From: Saccharibacter sp. 17.LH.SD
GTDB lineage: Bacteria; Pseudomonadota; Alphaproteobacteria; Acetobacterales; Acetobacteraceae
NCBI RefSeq assembly: GCF_009834805.1
Contig: NZ_WVHO01000009.1
Coordinates: 374,501-438,500 of the forward strand
Length of the DNA stretch: 64,000 nt
Direction of reading: 5' to 3'
Of the stretch, positions 45,334 to 55,028 are shown piece after piece. The translations under genes and the position numbers were made by a program. Each line of letters begins with the position of its first letter. Position 1 is the stretch's first letter. The notes under the pieces were generated by a model. The model saw only the letters and a program-made list of their open reading frames with translations. It was not told the origin of the DNA and ran no database searches.

Positions 45334-46284
45334 ATGAAGACTTATGACTATCCTCGTCCTAATTCTGAAGAAATCACGCCAAGGTCGCTTTTTTTATCGC
45401 GGCGGCGGATCATGGCAGGAGCCGGTGCTTCATTGATGGCAGCGCTTTTAGCGGAGAATAATGCTGAAGCAGAGGCCCTTAAAACCCATCCTGGGCCATA
45501 CACAGCAGACTTAACACCCACTCCTGAAGAAGACGCAACGCACTACAACAATTTTTATGAATTTGGGATGGATAAAGGGGATCCTTCAGCAAATTCAGGG
45601 AATTATAAACCTTTTCCCTGGACATTAGAGATTGAGGGATTAGTGAAACATCCACAGAAAATAAATGTGGAAGATTTATTGCGTTCTGCTGAGTTGGAAG
45701 AACGAATTTATCGTATGCGCTGTGTCGAAGCATGGTCGATGGTCATCCCTTGGGATGGGATTCCATTACATAAAATTCTTGAAAAAGCAGAGCCGGATGA
45801 TAAAGCAAAATATGTAGCGTTTGAGAGTGTTGTGCGACCTTCTGAGATGCCGGGGCAGGAGAGTGCCTTTACAGGGATCTCGTGGCCCTATGTTGAGGGA
45901 TTAAGGTTGGATGAGGCACTGCATCCTCTGACATTGTTAGCTGTTGGTGCTTATGGGAGCAGTCTTCCGAATGCTAATGGTGCGCCACTTCGGCTTGTTG
46001 TGCCTTGGAAATATGGTTTTAAAGGAATTAAGGCGATCCAGAAAATTAGACTTGTTGAGCAGCAACCGCCGACGACGTGGAATCAGCTCGCTCCGCAAGA
46101 ATATGGTTTCTATGCCAATGTAAATCCTCATGTAGATCATCCACGATGGAGCCAGGCGAGTGAGCGTGTGATTGGCGCGCGTAGTCTTTTTGGAGAACGT
46201 CGCCAACCGACATTGATGTTCAATGGGTACGAAGATTATGTATCCGCTCTTTATAAGGGCATGGATCTTCATGAATATTATTAA
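45334..46284 (+). CDS. msrP: Protein-methionine-sulfoxide reductase catalytic subunit MsrP
   Basis: This periplasmic molybdenum enzyme repairs oxidised methionines in envelope proteins. The N terminus has a twin-arginine signal ([10 protein letters not shown], Arg at 23-25) with a hydrophobic stretch to about 45. The molybdopterin-ligand Cys is Cys130 in [20 protein letters not shown] and [17 protein letters not shown] are typical of the family. It is exported folded, so it needs TatC and TatB, encoded at 1.5-2.9 kb. The ATG follows a GTG in tandem, and I use the ATG. Its end overlaps the start of msrQ, so the two form a translation-coupled pair. Confidence 0.95.
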   Translation: MKTYDYPRPNSEEITPRSLFLSRRRIMAGAGASLMAALLAENNAEAEALKTHPGPYTADLTPTPEEDATHYNNFYEFGMDKGDPSANSGNYKPFPWTLEIEGLVKHPQKINVEDLLRSAELEERIYRMRCVEAWSMVIPWDGIPLHKILEKAEPDDKAKYVAFESVVRPSEMPGQESAFTGISWPYVEGLRLDEALHPLTLLAVGAYGSSLPNANGAPLRLVVPWKYGFKGIKAIQKIRLVEQQPPTTWNQLAPQEYGFYANVNPHVDHPRWSQASERVIGARSLFGERRQPTLMFNGYEDYVSALYKGMDLHEYY

Positions 46285-46900
46285 TAAAAATAATACTTAT
46301 AGTGTGAGTTCGCTAATAAAGAACTGGCGTATTGTTTTTTATCCTGTTGGACTTTTTCCTGCATTATGGCTGTTGTGGGAAGGGACTAGGGGAGAGCTGG
46401 GAGCAGATCCTGTTAATACGTTTGAGCGTGCTTTAGGGTTGTGGGCTTTTCGTTTTTTGCTGCTTTGTCTTTTTTTGGCGCCGTTGAAGGCAAAAACAGG
46501 TATTAATCTTTTACGATATCGGCGCTTATTCGGGTTGTTGGCATTCTTCTATGCGTGCTTTCATCTATTGGCCTATATAGGGCTCGATCATCAATTTGAT
46601 TGGCCTGTGCTGTTAAAGGATATCATGCAGCGGTCGTTCATCATACTGGGTATGGCTGCTTTTCTTGGTCTGACGCCTCTAGCGCTGACATCAAATAGAT
46701 TTTTTATGAAAAAATTAGGACGCTATTGGAAGAAATTACATCAGCTTATTTTCCCTGTAGCGATTGTGGCTGCTATTCATTTTAGTCTTGCCTTTAAAAC
46801 ATTAAATGATGAATCAATTTTTTATAGCGCGATACTTATCTGTTTACTTGTTGTGAGGTTGCCTGTTTGGGCTAAATCCCTTCGTAAAGCGATGACATAA
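46271..46900 (+). CDS. msrQ: Haem-binding membrane subunit MsrQ
   Basis: MsrQ passes electrons from the quinone pool or flavin reductase to MsrP. The 209-residue chain has six hydrophobic helices of the YedZ/ferric reductase-like fold. Candidate haem-b His ligands are in [19 protein letters not shown] and AAIHFSLAF. The ATG at 46271 lies inside the msrP end (14-base overlap) with AAGGG ten bases upstream, and the open frame extends further up without need. The C terminus is short and basic. A hairpin terminator follows. Confidence 0.92.
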   Translation: MNIINKNNTYSVSSLIKNWRIVFYPVGLFPALWLLWEGTRGELGADPVNTFERALGLWAFRFLLLCLFLAPLKAKTGINLLRYRRLFGLLAFFYACFHLLAYIGLDHQFDWPVLLKDIMQRSFIILGMAAFLGLTPLALTSNRFFMKKLGRYWKKLHQLIFPVAIVAAIHFSLAFKTLNDESIFYSAILICLLVVRLPVWAKSLRKAMT

Positions 46901-46903
46901 TGA

Positions 46904-46938
46904 AAAGGCCCCAACTGAGTGAAACAGAAGGGGCCTTT
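46904..46938 (+). terminator. Terminator after msrPQ
   Basis: AAAGGCCCC (46904-46912) pairs with GGGGCCTTT (46930-46938), nine perfect pairs with a 17-base loop. The minus-strand NYN gene ends 36 bases further on, so the hairpin may act for both. Confidence 0.7.
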
Positions 46939-46973
46939 ATCACAACATAAATAACGAAACTAAAGCTAGTCGA

Positions 46974-47582
46974 TCAATCTTCGTCATCATCATCTGCGAA
47001 ATCTGCAGGATGACGGATTGGGCCGCGAGGGCGGTTTGTATCGGAGTTACGACGTGTGAACCGGTGGGCAATGTCAGATAGTTCTACGAAGTGATCTGTC
47101 TGGCGACGTAGGTCATCCCCAATCATAGGAGGTGTTGTCTTCACAGAGGAAATAACAGTAACGCGTGTACCACGTGTCTGAATAGCCTCAACGGCTCGAC
47201 GTAAATCAGAATCACCGCTGATAATCACCGCGTGGTCAAGGCGGGGTCCCTGTTCAATAAGATCAACCGCGAGCTCGACATTCATATTTCCCTTTACGCG
47301 ACGCTGACCAGAATGGCTGGTAAATTCGCGCGCTGTCTTCGTCACAAGATGGTAACCATTATAGGCCAGCCAGTCCGTTAAAGGGCGTAAGGGGGAGTAA
47401 TCTTCAGTTTCAGGCATGGCTGCATAATAGAAAGCACGCTGGAAAGAAGAGTGCTGTTCAAAAAGAGCTCTCAGGGCAAGAAAATCTACTTCGAAGCCGA
47501 GATTCCGCGCTGCGTGGTGCAGACTTGCACCGTTGATAAAAAGGGATGTACGATCATTTTTTCTAAGGAGAAGATTAGACAT
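46974..47582 (-). CDS. NYN-domain (LabA/DUF88-like) protein with altered active-site residues
   Basis: This 202-residue protein has a PIN-like NYN domain and a low-complexity tail (RRNSDTNRPRGPIRHP and a run of Asp/Glu). NYN proteins are candidate RNases. Segments LLLRKNDRTSLFINGASLHH at the start, KGNMNVELAVDLIEQGPRL in the middle and IISGDSDLRRAVEAIQTRG later match the family. Asn17 and Asn101 stand where I expect Asp in family members (IDGANL and KGNMD), whereas Asp107, Asp124 and Asp126 are kept. The start at ATG 47582 gives the family-like N terminus; a GTG at 47675 would add 31 residues. The gene lies upstream of, and divergent from, rpoZ. Confidence 0.8.
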   Translation of the reverse strand: MSNLLLRKNDRTSLFINGASLHHAARNLGFEVDFLALRALFEQHSSFQRAFYYAAMPETEDYSPLRPLTDWLAYNGYHLVTKTAREFTSHSGQRRVKGNMNVELAVDLIEQGPRLDHAVIISGDSDLRRAVEAIQTRGTRVTVISSVKTTPPMIGDDLRRQTDHFVELSDIAHRFTRRNSDTNRPRGPIRHPADFADDDDED

Positions 47583-47841
47583 TTCTGGCAGTACAGTTTT
47601 GATAAGGTTGTGAAAAATATGGCCAAGTCGTTGCGCTGGGAATTTGGCGAGCTTTAACAGGCCATCGTTGGCCACCGTTACTATCTTTTTGTTATAAATG
47701 CAAGATATGAGCTTTGCATTGCACTTGCTGGCAACACCATGATAAAGAGCAGAAAGGTTTTTGTACTATATGCTCCCCGTGCGAATGGGATGGGTTATAC
47801 AGTGTGGTTTTGAAGTATAAAATGAAGAGGAAGCCGGCCTT

Positions 47842-48207
47842 ATGGCACGCGTAACAGTCGAAGATTGTATCGAAAAAGTTTCGAATCGCTTTGAATTGGT
47901 GCTGTTGGCTGCGCAGCGCGCACGCGGCTTGTCCCGCGGTGAAGAGATGAAAGTTCCACGGGATAACGATAAGAACACGGTTGTTGCGCTGCGTGAGATT
48001 GCAGAGGAACATGTAAGCCTCGAAGGGCTGCGGAATGGGATTATCCGTTCCATGGGGCATCAGCCTGAGGTGGAGCCGGCGGACGAAGAGGTGATGGACC
48101 TTATCCCAACAGATCAAAATATCTTTGGGTTGCAGGATGTGTCTGCTGAAGAAGAGGCTTCCCATATGGGGGGTGGCGAAACGGGCGCGAAGCGTGGGCG
48201 GCGCTAA
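47842..48207 (+). CDS. rpoZ: DNA-directed RNA polymerase subunit omega
   Basis: Omega helps assemble and stabilise RNA polymerase and binds beta'. The start [33 protein letters not shown] is classic, and the family core ends near residue 70 ([12 protein letters not shown]). A C-terminal extension (about 75-121) is acidic and then basic (GAKRGRR). The gene directly precedes rsh, as in most alphaproteobacteria, and shares a transcript with it (50-base gap). At 121 residues it is somewhat longer than usual, and the tail is poorly conserved in the family. Confidence 0.94.
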   Translation: MARVTVEDCIEKVSNRFELVLLAAQRARGLSRGEEMKVPRDNDKNTVVALREIAEEHVSLEGLRNGIIRSMGHQPEVEPADEEVMDLIPTDQNIFGLQDVSAEEEASHMGGGETGAKRGRR

Positions 48208-48257
48208 GGTCTAGTAAACGTCAAGATGTCGGATGACTGAGAATTGGGGGGTGTATT

Positions 48258-50555
48258 GTGGTGCAGATGCCGTCTTCGTCCCCTCAAATTTCTGCTGAGC
48301 CTTCATCAAATGAGGTGTTTTGGCCGTCTATTCGAGGTCTGCTTGAGCGGATAAGGAGCTATGATCCGCATGCTGATCTTGATCAGATAGAGCAGGCTTA
48401 CGCCGTGGCTGCCGAGGCTCATGAAGGGCAGCTACGTGACAATGGTGCCCCTTACATTACGCATCCAATTGCTGTCGCAAATATTCTTGCGGGCTTTCGG
48501 ATGGATCCAGTCTCCATCATGGTGGGGCTCCTCCATGATACGGTAGAAGATACCAAAGTTTCACGGGAGATATTGGAGAAGCGTTTCGGTAAAGATGTCG
48601 CTGCGATTGTCGATGGGGTTACGAAGCTTACCCGATTAGAACTGCAGTCGGACCGAACAAAACAGGCTGAGAATTTTCGTAAGCTTGTGTTGGCGATGTC
48701 TCGTGATATCCGCGTGCTTATCGTAAAGCTGGCTGATCGTCTGCACAATATGCGTACTTTGCATTACGTGCAGCGACTTGATCGACGGCAGCGTATTTCA
48801 CGCGAGACATTGGATATATACGCGCCATTGGCTGAGCGTATCGGGATGGATCGTGTTAAAACAGAACTCCAAAATATCGCATTTGCCAATTTAGAGCCGG
48901 AAGCAGATGCAACGATTCGTGCTCGGTTGAATTATTTGCGCGGGCAGGGCGCTGATTTAATTGAGCAGATCCGGCGTGAATTATCGCAGCTTTGTCAGCA
49001 AGCCGGACTTAAAGATGTTGAGGTTATTGGGCGTGAGAAAACGCCTTATTCAATTTGGGAAAAAATGAAACGCCGTAATGTGGCGTTTGAACAGCTTTCG
49101 GACATTATGGCGTTCCGTATTGTCGTGGGGACGCGTGATGCGTGTTATGCGGCTCTTGGTGCTGTGCATGCTGCATACCCTATGATTGCGGGGCGGTTTA
49201 AAGATTACATTTCGACACCCAAGGCGAATGGATATCAGTCTCTTCATACGGGGGTGACGCTCTATCGCCCTCATAGCCAGAAAATTGAAGTGCAAATTCG
49301 TACGCCTGAAATGCATGATTTGGCAGAAAATGGAGTAGCTTCGCATTGGGCTTATAAAGAGAATGTGACGCAAACGGAAAATGAAGCAGCTGTTCTTTCA
49401 GAGAAATTCGGCAGTTATACGCGTAAATTGCGTTGGGTTCAGGATCTTCTTGAGATTTTGGCCGATAGTCAGGAACCTAATGAATTTCTCGAAAATACAA
49501 AATTAGAACTCTATCAGGACCAGGTCTTTTGTTTCACGCCCAAGGGGCAGCTTATCTCGTTGCCACGTGGTGCGACGCCCGTTGATTTTGCCTATGCAGT
49601 TCACAGTCAGGTAGGGGATCGCTGTGTTGGGGCGAAAGTCAATGGCCGACTAGTGCCATTGCGGCATGTTTTAGAAAATGGTGATCAAGTTGAGATCATG
49701 ACGGCGCGCGGGGGAATGCCATCATCGTCATGGGAACGTTTTGTTGTCACCGGGAAAGCGCGTGCTCGTGTCCGTCGTTTCGTTGCGTTGCAACAGCGGC
49801 AGAACCATTTGGATAATGGTCGGGGAGCCATTGCGCGTGCCTTCCGTCAGAAAAGTGTTGATGGGTCTGAGAAAGTTTTAGAGCGTGTTTTGCGCCCGTT
49901 AAAGCAGAACACAGTGACGGATCTTTATGTTGCTGTCGGAGCCGGGCAGGTTGACCCGCGTGATGTTGTTGGGGCGGCTTATCCTGAATTGGCGCGGCAA
50001 GGACGTGCCCCGCGTATTGTGCCTGGTTTGTCTCCACGTCTTGGTGAGCGGTTAGATCAGCGTCCTCTGCGTCGTGATCATGGATATGAAGGCAGCATTC
50101 TGAATGGTGTTGGACGTGGTATTGAGGTGCATTTTGCTGGATGCTGTCGTCCTGTTCCAGGAGATCAGGTTGTCGGGATTATTTCTCAAGGGCGTGGTGT
50201 GAATGTGCACCGGCATGATTGCCATAATTTGGGAATGTTTGCGGATACACCAGAACGGTTTTTAGAGATCTCTTGGAATGAGGAATTGTTGGAGCGAGGT
50301 GGGAAGGATGCTCCTCGTTATATCGCACGTCTTTCGGTTGTGGCAGGAAATGATCCTACTGTTTTGGCAGCGCTTACCAATCTGGCAACGCGGCATGAAG
50401 CAAGTGTTGTGAATCTACGTATTACGAATCGTCAACTTGATTTCATGGAAATTCTTGTTGATCTTGAGGTTCGGCATTTGCATCATCTGACAACTATTCT
50501 TGCCGCTTTCCGGGTTGCTGATGGTGTTATTCAGGTTGAGCGTGCAAAGGGGTAA
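48258..50555 (+). CDS. rsh: Bifunctional (p)ppGpp synthetase/hydrolase (Rsh, RelA/SpoT)
   Basis: This protein makes and destroys the alarmone (p)ppGpp during starvation. The 765-residue chain has an HD hydrolase domain with GLLHDTVEDT (intact His-Asp) and a synthetase domain with REKTPYSIWEKMKRRN and DIMAFRIVV. A TGS domain begins VFCFTPKGQLISLPRGATPVDFAYAVHS, and a C-terminal ACT-type domain follows (HEASVVNLRITNRQLDFMEI). Both catalytic motif sets are intact, so it is probably the only long Rsh. It starts with GTG at 48258 or 48261 after a run of G (GGGGGG). Confidence 0.95.
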   Translation: MVQMPSSSPQISAEPSSNEVFWPSIRGLLERIRSYDPHADLDQIEQAYAVAAEAHEGQLRDNGAPYITHPIAVANILAGFRMDPVSIMVGLLHDTVEDTKVSREILEKRFGKDVAAIVDGVTKLTRLELQSDRTKQAENFRKLVLAMSRDIRVLIVKLADRLHNMRTLHYVQRLDRRQRISRETLDIYAPLAERIGMDRVKTELQNIAFANLEPEADATIRARLNYLRGQGADLIEQIRRELSQLCQQAGLKDVEVIGREKTPYSIWEKMKRRNVAFEQLSDIMAFRIVVGTRDACYAALGAVHAAYPMIAGRFKDYISTPKANGYQSLHTGVTLYRPHSQKIEVQIRTPEMHDLAENGVASHWAYKENVTQTENEAAVLSEKFGSYTRKLRWVQDLLEILADSQEPNEFLENTKLELYQDQVFCFTPKGQLISLPRGATPVDFAYAVHSQVGDRCVGAKVNGRLVPLRHVLENGDQVEIMTARGGMPSSSWERFVVTGKARARVRRFVALQQRQNHLDNGRGAIARAFRQKSVDGSEKVLERVLRPLKQNTVTDLYVAVGAGQVDPRDVVGAAYPELARQGRAPRIVPGLSPRLGERLDQRPLRRDHGYEGSILNGVGRGIEVHFAGCCRPVPGDQVVGIISQGRGVNVHRHDCHNLGMFADTPERFLEISWNEELLERGGKDAPRYIARLSVVAGNDPTVLAALTNLATRHEASVVNLRITNRQLDFMEILVDLEVRHLHHLTTILAAFRVADGVIQVERAKG

Positions 50556-50564
50556 TAGATTTTC

Positions 50565-50975
50565 ATGATTGTAGGTCTAGGGGTGGATCTTTGTATGATC
50601 TCCCGGATTGAAAATGTTGTATCCCGGCACGGTGAGCGGTTTCTCGGGCGTGTGTTTACATCAGGTGAACGCGCCTATGTTGAGCGTTTTAGCGGTAGTG
50701 CCCGAATGGGAGGGTATGCGAAACGGTGGGCGGCTAAAGAGGCTTGCGCCAAAGCTTTGGGAACAGGTTTTGCGCAGGGAGTATCTTTTTTAGATATACA
50801 AGTGCTGCATAATGAGGCGGGGGCTCCTCGTCTGATGGTTTCGGGTGAAGCAGAACGTGCTTTGTGGCGTTTAGTACCAAAAGGGAAGGAGCCAGATATT
50901 TTTGTCAGTCTGAGCGATGATCCTCCTTTTGCACTGGCTCAGGTTCTTATCCAGCTACGTGACAGTTCGGTATGA
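50565..50975 (+). CDS. acpS: Holo-[acyl-carrier-protein] synthase
   Basis: This enzyme transfers 4'-phosphopantetheine to apo-ACP for fatty acid synthesis. The 136-residue chain has the metal-site motif GLGVDLCMISRIE and the second signature KRWAAKEACAKALGTGF. It starts ten bases after rsh and precedes lepB by 66 bases. pdxJ, which sits between rsh and acpS in several alphaproteobacteria, is not present here. Confidence 0.93.
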   Translation: MIVGLGVDLCMISRIENVVSRHGERFLGRVFTSGERAYVERFSGSARMGGYAKRWAAKEACAKALGTGFAQGVSFLDIQVLHNEAGAPRLMVSGEAERALWRLVPKGKEPDIFVSLSDDPPFALAQVLIQLRDSSV

Positions 50976-51041
50976 TCAATTATTGAAAATAATGCTGATT
51001 ACTGTCTTCTCCGAAACGCGACATGCTTGTAGAAGCGCTAT

Positions 51042-51884
51042 ATGAACATGCGAAAAAAATCCCCCTCTGCAGACAAACAAGAAAGCTGGATTGCTTCTAT
51101 ACGTCAATTTGTCGTCTTAATTGTTATTGTTGTGGCTGTTCGCTCGTTATGGGTAGAGCCGTTTAATATTCCTTCTGCGTCGATGGTACCTACGTTGCAG
51201 ATTGGGGATTTTGTTGTTGTTTCAAAATCAAGTTATGGATATTCCCGTTATTCTTTTCCGTTTTCTCCGAACTTTTTTTCGGGCCGGATTTGGGGATCGC
51301 TTCCGCATCGCGGAGATGTTGCGGTTTTTCGTTTCACGCAAGATACGTCAATTGATTATATAAAAAGGATTGTGGGGCTGCCCGGGGATCACATCCGGAT
51401 GGTGCATGGAGAGCTTTTTGTTAATGGTCAAAAAGTTCCGAGACAGTCTCTTGGGCATTATGCAGTGGATGATGAATTCGGTAACCCTCTTGAAGGAGAG
51501 CGTTACAGGGAGATGCTGCCGCGTGAGAATGGGCAAGGCACAGCCGCGCACGATATCCTGAAAATGCGTGATACTGATGACGCAAATAATACGAGTGACT
51601 ATGTTGTCCCCCAAGGATGTTTGTTTGCGATGGGGGATGATCGTGATGATAGTGCGGACAGCCGCTTCCAGGGAGGGCGTGATACAGGGCAATGTGCTGC
51701 CCCTCCTGGGAATGACTTTTTGAAGGCATCTGATCGCGATTTAGGTTTTGTACCGGTCGAAAATTTGGTTGGGCATGCAACCTATGTGCTTTTTTCGATC
51801 GATTTGTTGCGCCATCCGGCATGGCAGTTTTGGTATTGGCCTACTGAGATTCGTTGGAACCGCATATTGCGTGGCATTGATTAA
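51042..51884 (+). CDS. lepB: Signal peptidase I
   Basis: This inner-membrane serine protease removes signal peptides from exported proteins. The 280-residue chain has one N-terminal membrane helix (about 22-37). The nucleophile Ser47 lies in NIPSASMVPTL and the general-base Lys108 in DYIKRIVGLPGD; boxes D and E are present around FAMGDDRDDSADSR. An insertion (about 150-185) relative to minimal family members separates the catalytic Lys from box E. The TAA stop overlaps the rnc ATG by one base, so the two are translationally coupled. Confidence 0.95.
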   Translation: MNMRKKSPSADKQESWIASIRQFVVLIVIVVAVRSLWVEPFNIPSASMVPTLQIGDFVVVSKSSYGYSRYSFPFSPNFFSGRIWGSLPHRGDVAVFRFTQDTSIDYIKRIVGLPGDHIRMVHGELFVNGQKVPRQSLGHYAVDDEFGNPLEGERYREMLPRENGQGTAAHDILKMRDTDDANNTSDYVVPQGCLFAMGDDRDDSADSRFQGGRDTGQCAAPPGNDFLKASDRDLGFVPVENLVGHATYVLFSIDLLRHPAWQFWYWPTEIRWNRILRGID

Positions 51885-52615
51885 TGACAGGGCATGAAGA
51901 CGCTGCACAGGCTCTCCAAAACCGATTGGGCTATCAATTCAGGCGTGTTGAGCTTCTTTATGAAGCTCTGACTCATCGCTCTGCTTTGTCGCGGCGCCAA
52001 GGGAGGGCGGCTCGTGACAAAGGGAATAAAGGACAAGGTTCTAACGAACGTCTCGAGTTTGTAGGGGACAGGGTGTTGGGGCTCATTATGGCGGAGTGGC
52101 TTTTTGAGCGGTACCCGCATGAACAAGAAGGGGCTCTTGGGGCGCGGCATGCGCATCTTGTTTCACGAAATGTTTTGGCAGAAATAGCAGACAAAATTTC
52201 TTTAGCGCACGTGCTGCGTATTGCAAAACATGAAGAAAACGCTGGGATCCGATCGCTATCAAGCGTGAGAGCCGATGGGATGGAAGCGCTTTTGGGTGCT
52301 GTTTATTTGGATGCGGGGCTCGCTCCTGCGCGTAAGATTGTACGTCATTTATGGCAGCATGCCATTGAGCGCGGTGCACGTCCTCACAAAGAGCCGAAAA
52401 CATTGCTGCAAGAATTTTTGCTGGGGCGTGGGGAAACATTGCCCCATTATGAAGTGCTGTCATCAGATGGACCGTCGCATGCGCCGATGTTTCGTGTAAG
52501 GGTTCAGGCCATGGGAGAATCTGGTATTGGGCAGGCAGGGAGTAAGCGATTGGCAGAGAGCGAAGCCGCAAAAATATTATTGGAGAAATTAGGACAGGGA
52601 GGACAGCATGCCTGA
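51884..52615 (+). CDS. rnc: Ribonuclease III
   Basis: RNase III cuts double-stranded RNA in rRNA and mRNA processing. The 243-residue chain has the signature NERLEFVGDRVLGL (catalytic acidic residues), the second acidic site at ADGMEALLGAVYLD, and a C-terminal double-stranded RNA-binding domain (PKTLLQEFLLGRGETLPHYE and SKRLAESEAAKILLEKL). It overlaps lepB by one base and era by eight, which is the standard lepB-rnc-era arrangement. Confidence 0.95.
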   Translation: MTGHEDAAQALQNRLGYQFRRVELLYEALTHRSALSRRQGRAARDKGNKGQGSNERLEFVGDRVLGLIMAEWLFERYPHEQEGALGARHAHLVSRNVLAEIADKISLAHVLRIAKHEENAGIRSLSSVRADGMEALLGAVYLDAGLAPARKIVRHLWQHAIERGARPHKEPKTLLQEFLLGRGETLPHYEVLSSDGPSHAPMFRVRVQAMGESGIGQAGSKRLAESEAAKILLEKLGQGGQHA

Positions 52616-53513
52616 TCATATAACGACACGTTGTGGGTTTGTGGCGTTAGTCGGCGCACCGAATGCCGGGAAGTCCACTCTCCTTAATCGTATGGCTGGT
52701 GCGAAGCTGTCGATTGTTAGCCCGAAAGCACAGACAACACGCTTTCGGACATTGGGGATTGTGATGCGTGAGAATGCGCAGATCATATTTGTCGATCTGC
52801 CTGGAATCTTTAAGCCAAAGCGCCGTCTCGATCGAGCAATGGTTAATGCGGCATGGAGTGGTGTTCAGGACGCTGATTTGACGCTTTTTCTCGTAGATGT
52901 GCGTCGGGGCCTGCAGGATGATGTTGAAGAGATTGTAAAGAAACTAGCCGAAAGTAAGCGAAAAATTTGGCTCGTTCTTAATAAAACAGATTTAGTATCG
53001 CCCGATCAGTTGCTCCCACTCACGAAGGAATTGACGTCTCGGTTGAGTGTGGAACATGTTTTCATGGTGAGTGCTCGTTCTGGCGATGGTGTGAATGATA
53101 TGTTGCATCATTTAGCATTGTCTGTGCCAGAGGGGCCTTATCTATACCCAGAAGATGACCTTACCGATTTACCCGATCGTCTTTTGGCGGCTGAAATGGT
53201 CAGGGAGCAGATCTTTCTCCAGACGCATGAAGAGATTCCGTATCACGCAACTGTTGAGACGGAATCTTTCAAGGAGAAGCCTGATGGCTCAATACGGATT
53301 GAGGTCACGATCTATGTGTCACGTCCTGGGCATAAGGCGATTTTAATTGGTGATAAAGGGCGTCGTATTAAAGAGATTGGTATGCGAGCGCGATCATATC
53401 TCGAACCTTTGCTAGGGTGTCCGTGCCATCTTTTCCTTAATGTGAAAGAACGGGCCGAGTGGGATAAGGAAACAGCACGTCTGCGTGCCATTGGGTTAGA
53501 TGAATACGGATAA
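52608..53513 (+). CDS. era: GTPase Era
   Basis: Era binds the 3' end of 16S rRNA and takes part in 30S maturation. The G1 motif is GAPNAGKST, G3 is DLPG and G4 is NKTD. A C-terminal KH domain is recognisable (GHKAILIGDKGRRIKEIG). The 301-residue length is normal. It overlaps rnc by eight bases. recO, a common downstream neighbour, is not found. A hairpin follows at 53547-53572. Confidence 0.96.
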   Translation: MPDHITTRCGFVALVGAPNAGKSTLLNRMAGAKLSIVSPKAQTTRFRTLGIVMRENAQIIFVDLPGIFKPKRRLDRAMVNAAWSGVQDADLTLFLVDVRRGLQDDVEEIVKKLAESKRKIWLVLNKTDLVSPDQLLPLTKELTSRLSVEHVFMVSARSGDGVNDMLHHLALSVPEGPYLYPEDDLTDLPDRLLAAEMVREQIFLQTHEEIPYHATVETESFKEKPDGSIRIEVTIYVSRPGHKAILIGDKGRRIKEIGMRARSYLEPLLGCPCHLFLNVKERAEWDKETARLRAIGLDEYG

Positions 53514-53546
53514 TCTTTCAGGAACTGAATCAGCATCGCTGACTTG

Positions 53547-53572
53547 TTCATACAGATATGGCTCTGTATGAA
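53547..53572 (+). terminator. Hairpin between era and pyrH
   Basis: TTCATACAGA (53547-53556) and TCTGTATGAA (53563-53572) form a perfect ten-bp stem with a six-base loop. There is no T tract. It marks the boundary between the rsh-era block and the pyrH block, and either termination or processing is possible. Confidence 0.45.
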
Positions 53573-53617
53573 AGAATAAGTATTTCAAGACAGTAAGAGT
53601 TAGAGAGCCGGCACGAT

Positions 53618-54373
53618 ATGACCACAGCTGCGCGAAAGCAAAATTTTCCTTACAAACGTGTCCTCCTTAAAGTGTCTGGTGAAGCGTTGATGGGGAAAGG
53701 GCCCTCTGGAGTAGATCCAGAGATGGTCGATATGGTTGCAGCTGATATTGCGGCTGTTGCAGCAACAGGGGGGCAGGTTTGCCTCGTTGTTGGGGGTGGA
53801 AACATTTTTCGAGGTTTGGCAGCCGCGGCAAAAGGAATGGATCGTGTCCAGGGCGACTATGCAGGGATGCTGGCGACAGTGATCAATGCTCTTATGCTGC
53901 AAAATGCGCTTGAAAAACGTAATGTTGAAACGCGTGTTATGACGGCTATTCGGATGGAAGCCATTGCAGAGCCCTATATTCGGCGTCGTGCTGTGCGGCA
54001 CATGGATAAGGGACGTGTTGTCATTTTTGCGGCGGGCACAGGAAATCCATTCTTTACGACAGACACGGCTGCAGCCCTTCGTGCGAATGAGATGGAATGT
54101 GACGCCTTGTTTAAAGGCACGCAAGTCGATGGGGTTTATTCGGCTGATCCACGACAAAATCCCGATGCCGAACGCTATGCTCAGTTAACCTATATGGATG
54201 CACTATCACGTAATTTGAAAGTGATGGATGCCGCAGCTGTGAGTTTGGCGCGCGAAAACTCTTTGCCTATAATTGTGTTTAATATTCATGTCCCTGGAGC
54301 ATTTGCTTCTGTAATGCGCGGGGAAGGACGTTTCACACGCATTATTGAAACGGAATCAAGCTCGGAGCATTAG
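53618..54373 (+). CDS. pyrH: UMP kinase
   Basis: This enzyme makes UDP from UMP, is hexameric, and is normally regulated by GTP and UTP. The 251-residue amino-acid-kinase fold is clear from [67 protein letters not shown] and [12 protein letters not shown]. It begins the pyrH-frr-uppS-cdsA-dxr-rseP group. rpsB and tsf, which often come before pyrH, are not upstream here; era is. Confidence 0.96.
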   Translation: MTTAARKQNFPYKRVLLKVSGEALMGKGPSGVDPEMVDMVAADIAAVAATGGQVCLVVGGGNIFRGLAAAAKGMDRVQGDYAGMLATVINALMLQNALEKRNVETRVMTAIRMEAIAEPYIRRRAVRHMDKGRVVIFAAGTGNPFFTTDTAAALRANEMECDALFKGTQVDGVYSADPRQNPDAERYAQLTYMDALSRNLKVMDAAAVSLARENSLPIIVFNIHVPGAFASVMRGEGRFTRIIETESSSEH

Positions 54374-54433
54374 CATATCCCGGCTATATAGCGTGGGATA
54401 TGACGTTGGATTTTGAGTTGGAGGAATATATCA

Positions 54434-55000
54434 ATGAGTGTTGAGTTCAAAGAACTTCAGGCAGACCTTACGCGCCGTATGGAAGGGGCCTTGGAGAGCT
54501 TGCGTCGTGATTTGTCCGGTTTGCGTTCGGGACGGGCAAGCCCAAATTTGTTGGAACCGGTCAAGGTGGATGCTTACGGGGCCATTATGCCGCTGTCCCA
54601 AGTCGGGTCTATTGCAGTGCCGGAAGCGCGTATGTTGACAGTGTCAGTCTGGGATTCTGGATTGGTAGGCGCAGTAGAGCGGGCCATTCGTGATAGTGGT
54701 TTGGGGCTAAATCCAGCAGCTGAAGGCCAGACGATTCGTGTGCCAATTCCTCAATTAACGGAAGAGCGCCGCAACGAGATGGTCAAAGCGGCTGCACGTT
54801 ATGCAGAGAACGCACGTATTGCTGTCCGCGGGGTACGTCGTGATGGAATGGATAAGGCTAAAGCACAAGAAAAGAAGAGTGAAATTAGCCAAGACGATAT
54901 GAAAAGTTGGACAGCGTCGATTCAAAAATTGACGGATGATTTTATCAGTCGTGTTGATGCTGTTCTTGCAGAGAAAGAGCGCGATATTAAACAGGTCTAA
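54434..55000 (+). CDS. frr: Ribosome recycling factor
   Basis: RRF releases the post-termination ribosome from mRNA with EF-G. The 188-residue chain begins [20 protein letters not shown] and has the expected [20 protein letters not shown] and [20 protein letters not shown] segments. The start is secured by GGAGGAATA before ATG 54434. It follows pyrH by 60 bases and precedes uppS by 28. Confidence 0.96.
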   Translation: MSVEFKELQADLTRRMEGALESLRRDLSGLRSGRASPNLLEPVKVDAYGAIMPLSQVGSIAVPEARMLTVSVWDSGLVGAVERAIRDSGLGLNPAAEGQTIRVPIPQLTEERRNEMVKAAARYAENARIAVRGVRRDGMDKAKAQEKKSEISQDDMKSWTASIQKLTDDFISRVDAVLAEKERDIKQV

Positions 55001-55028
55001 CGGTAATAATTTGGTGTTAGTTTCTTCT

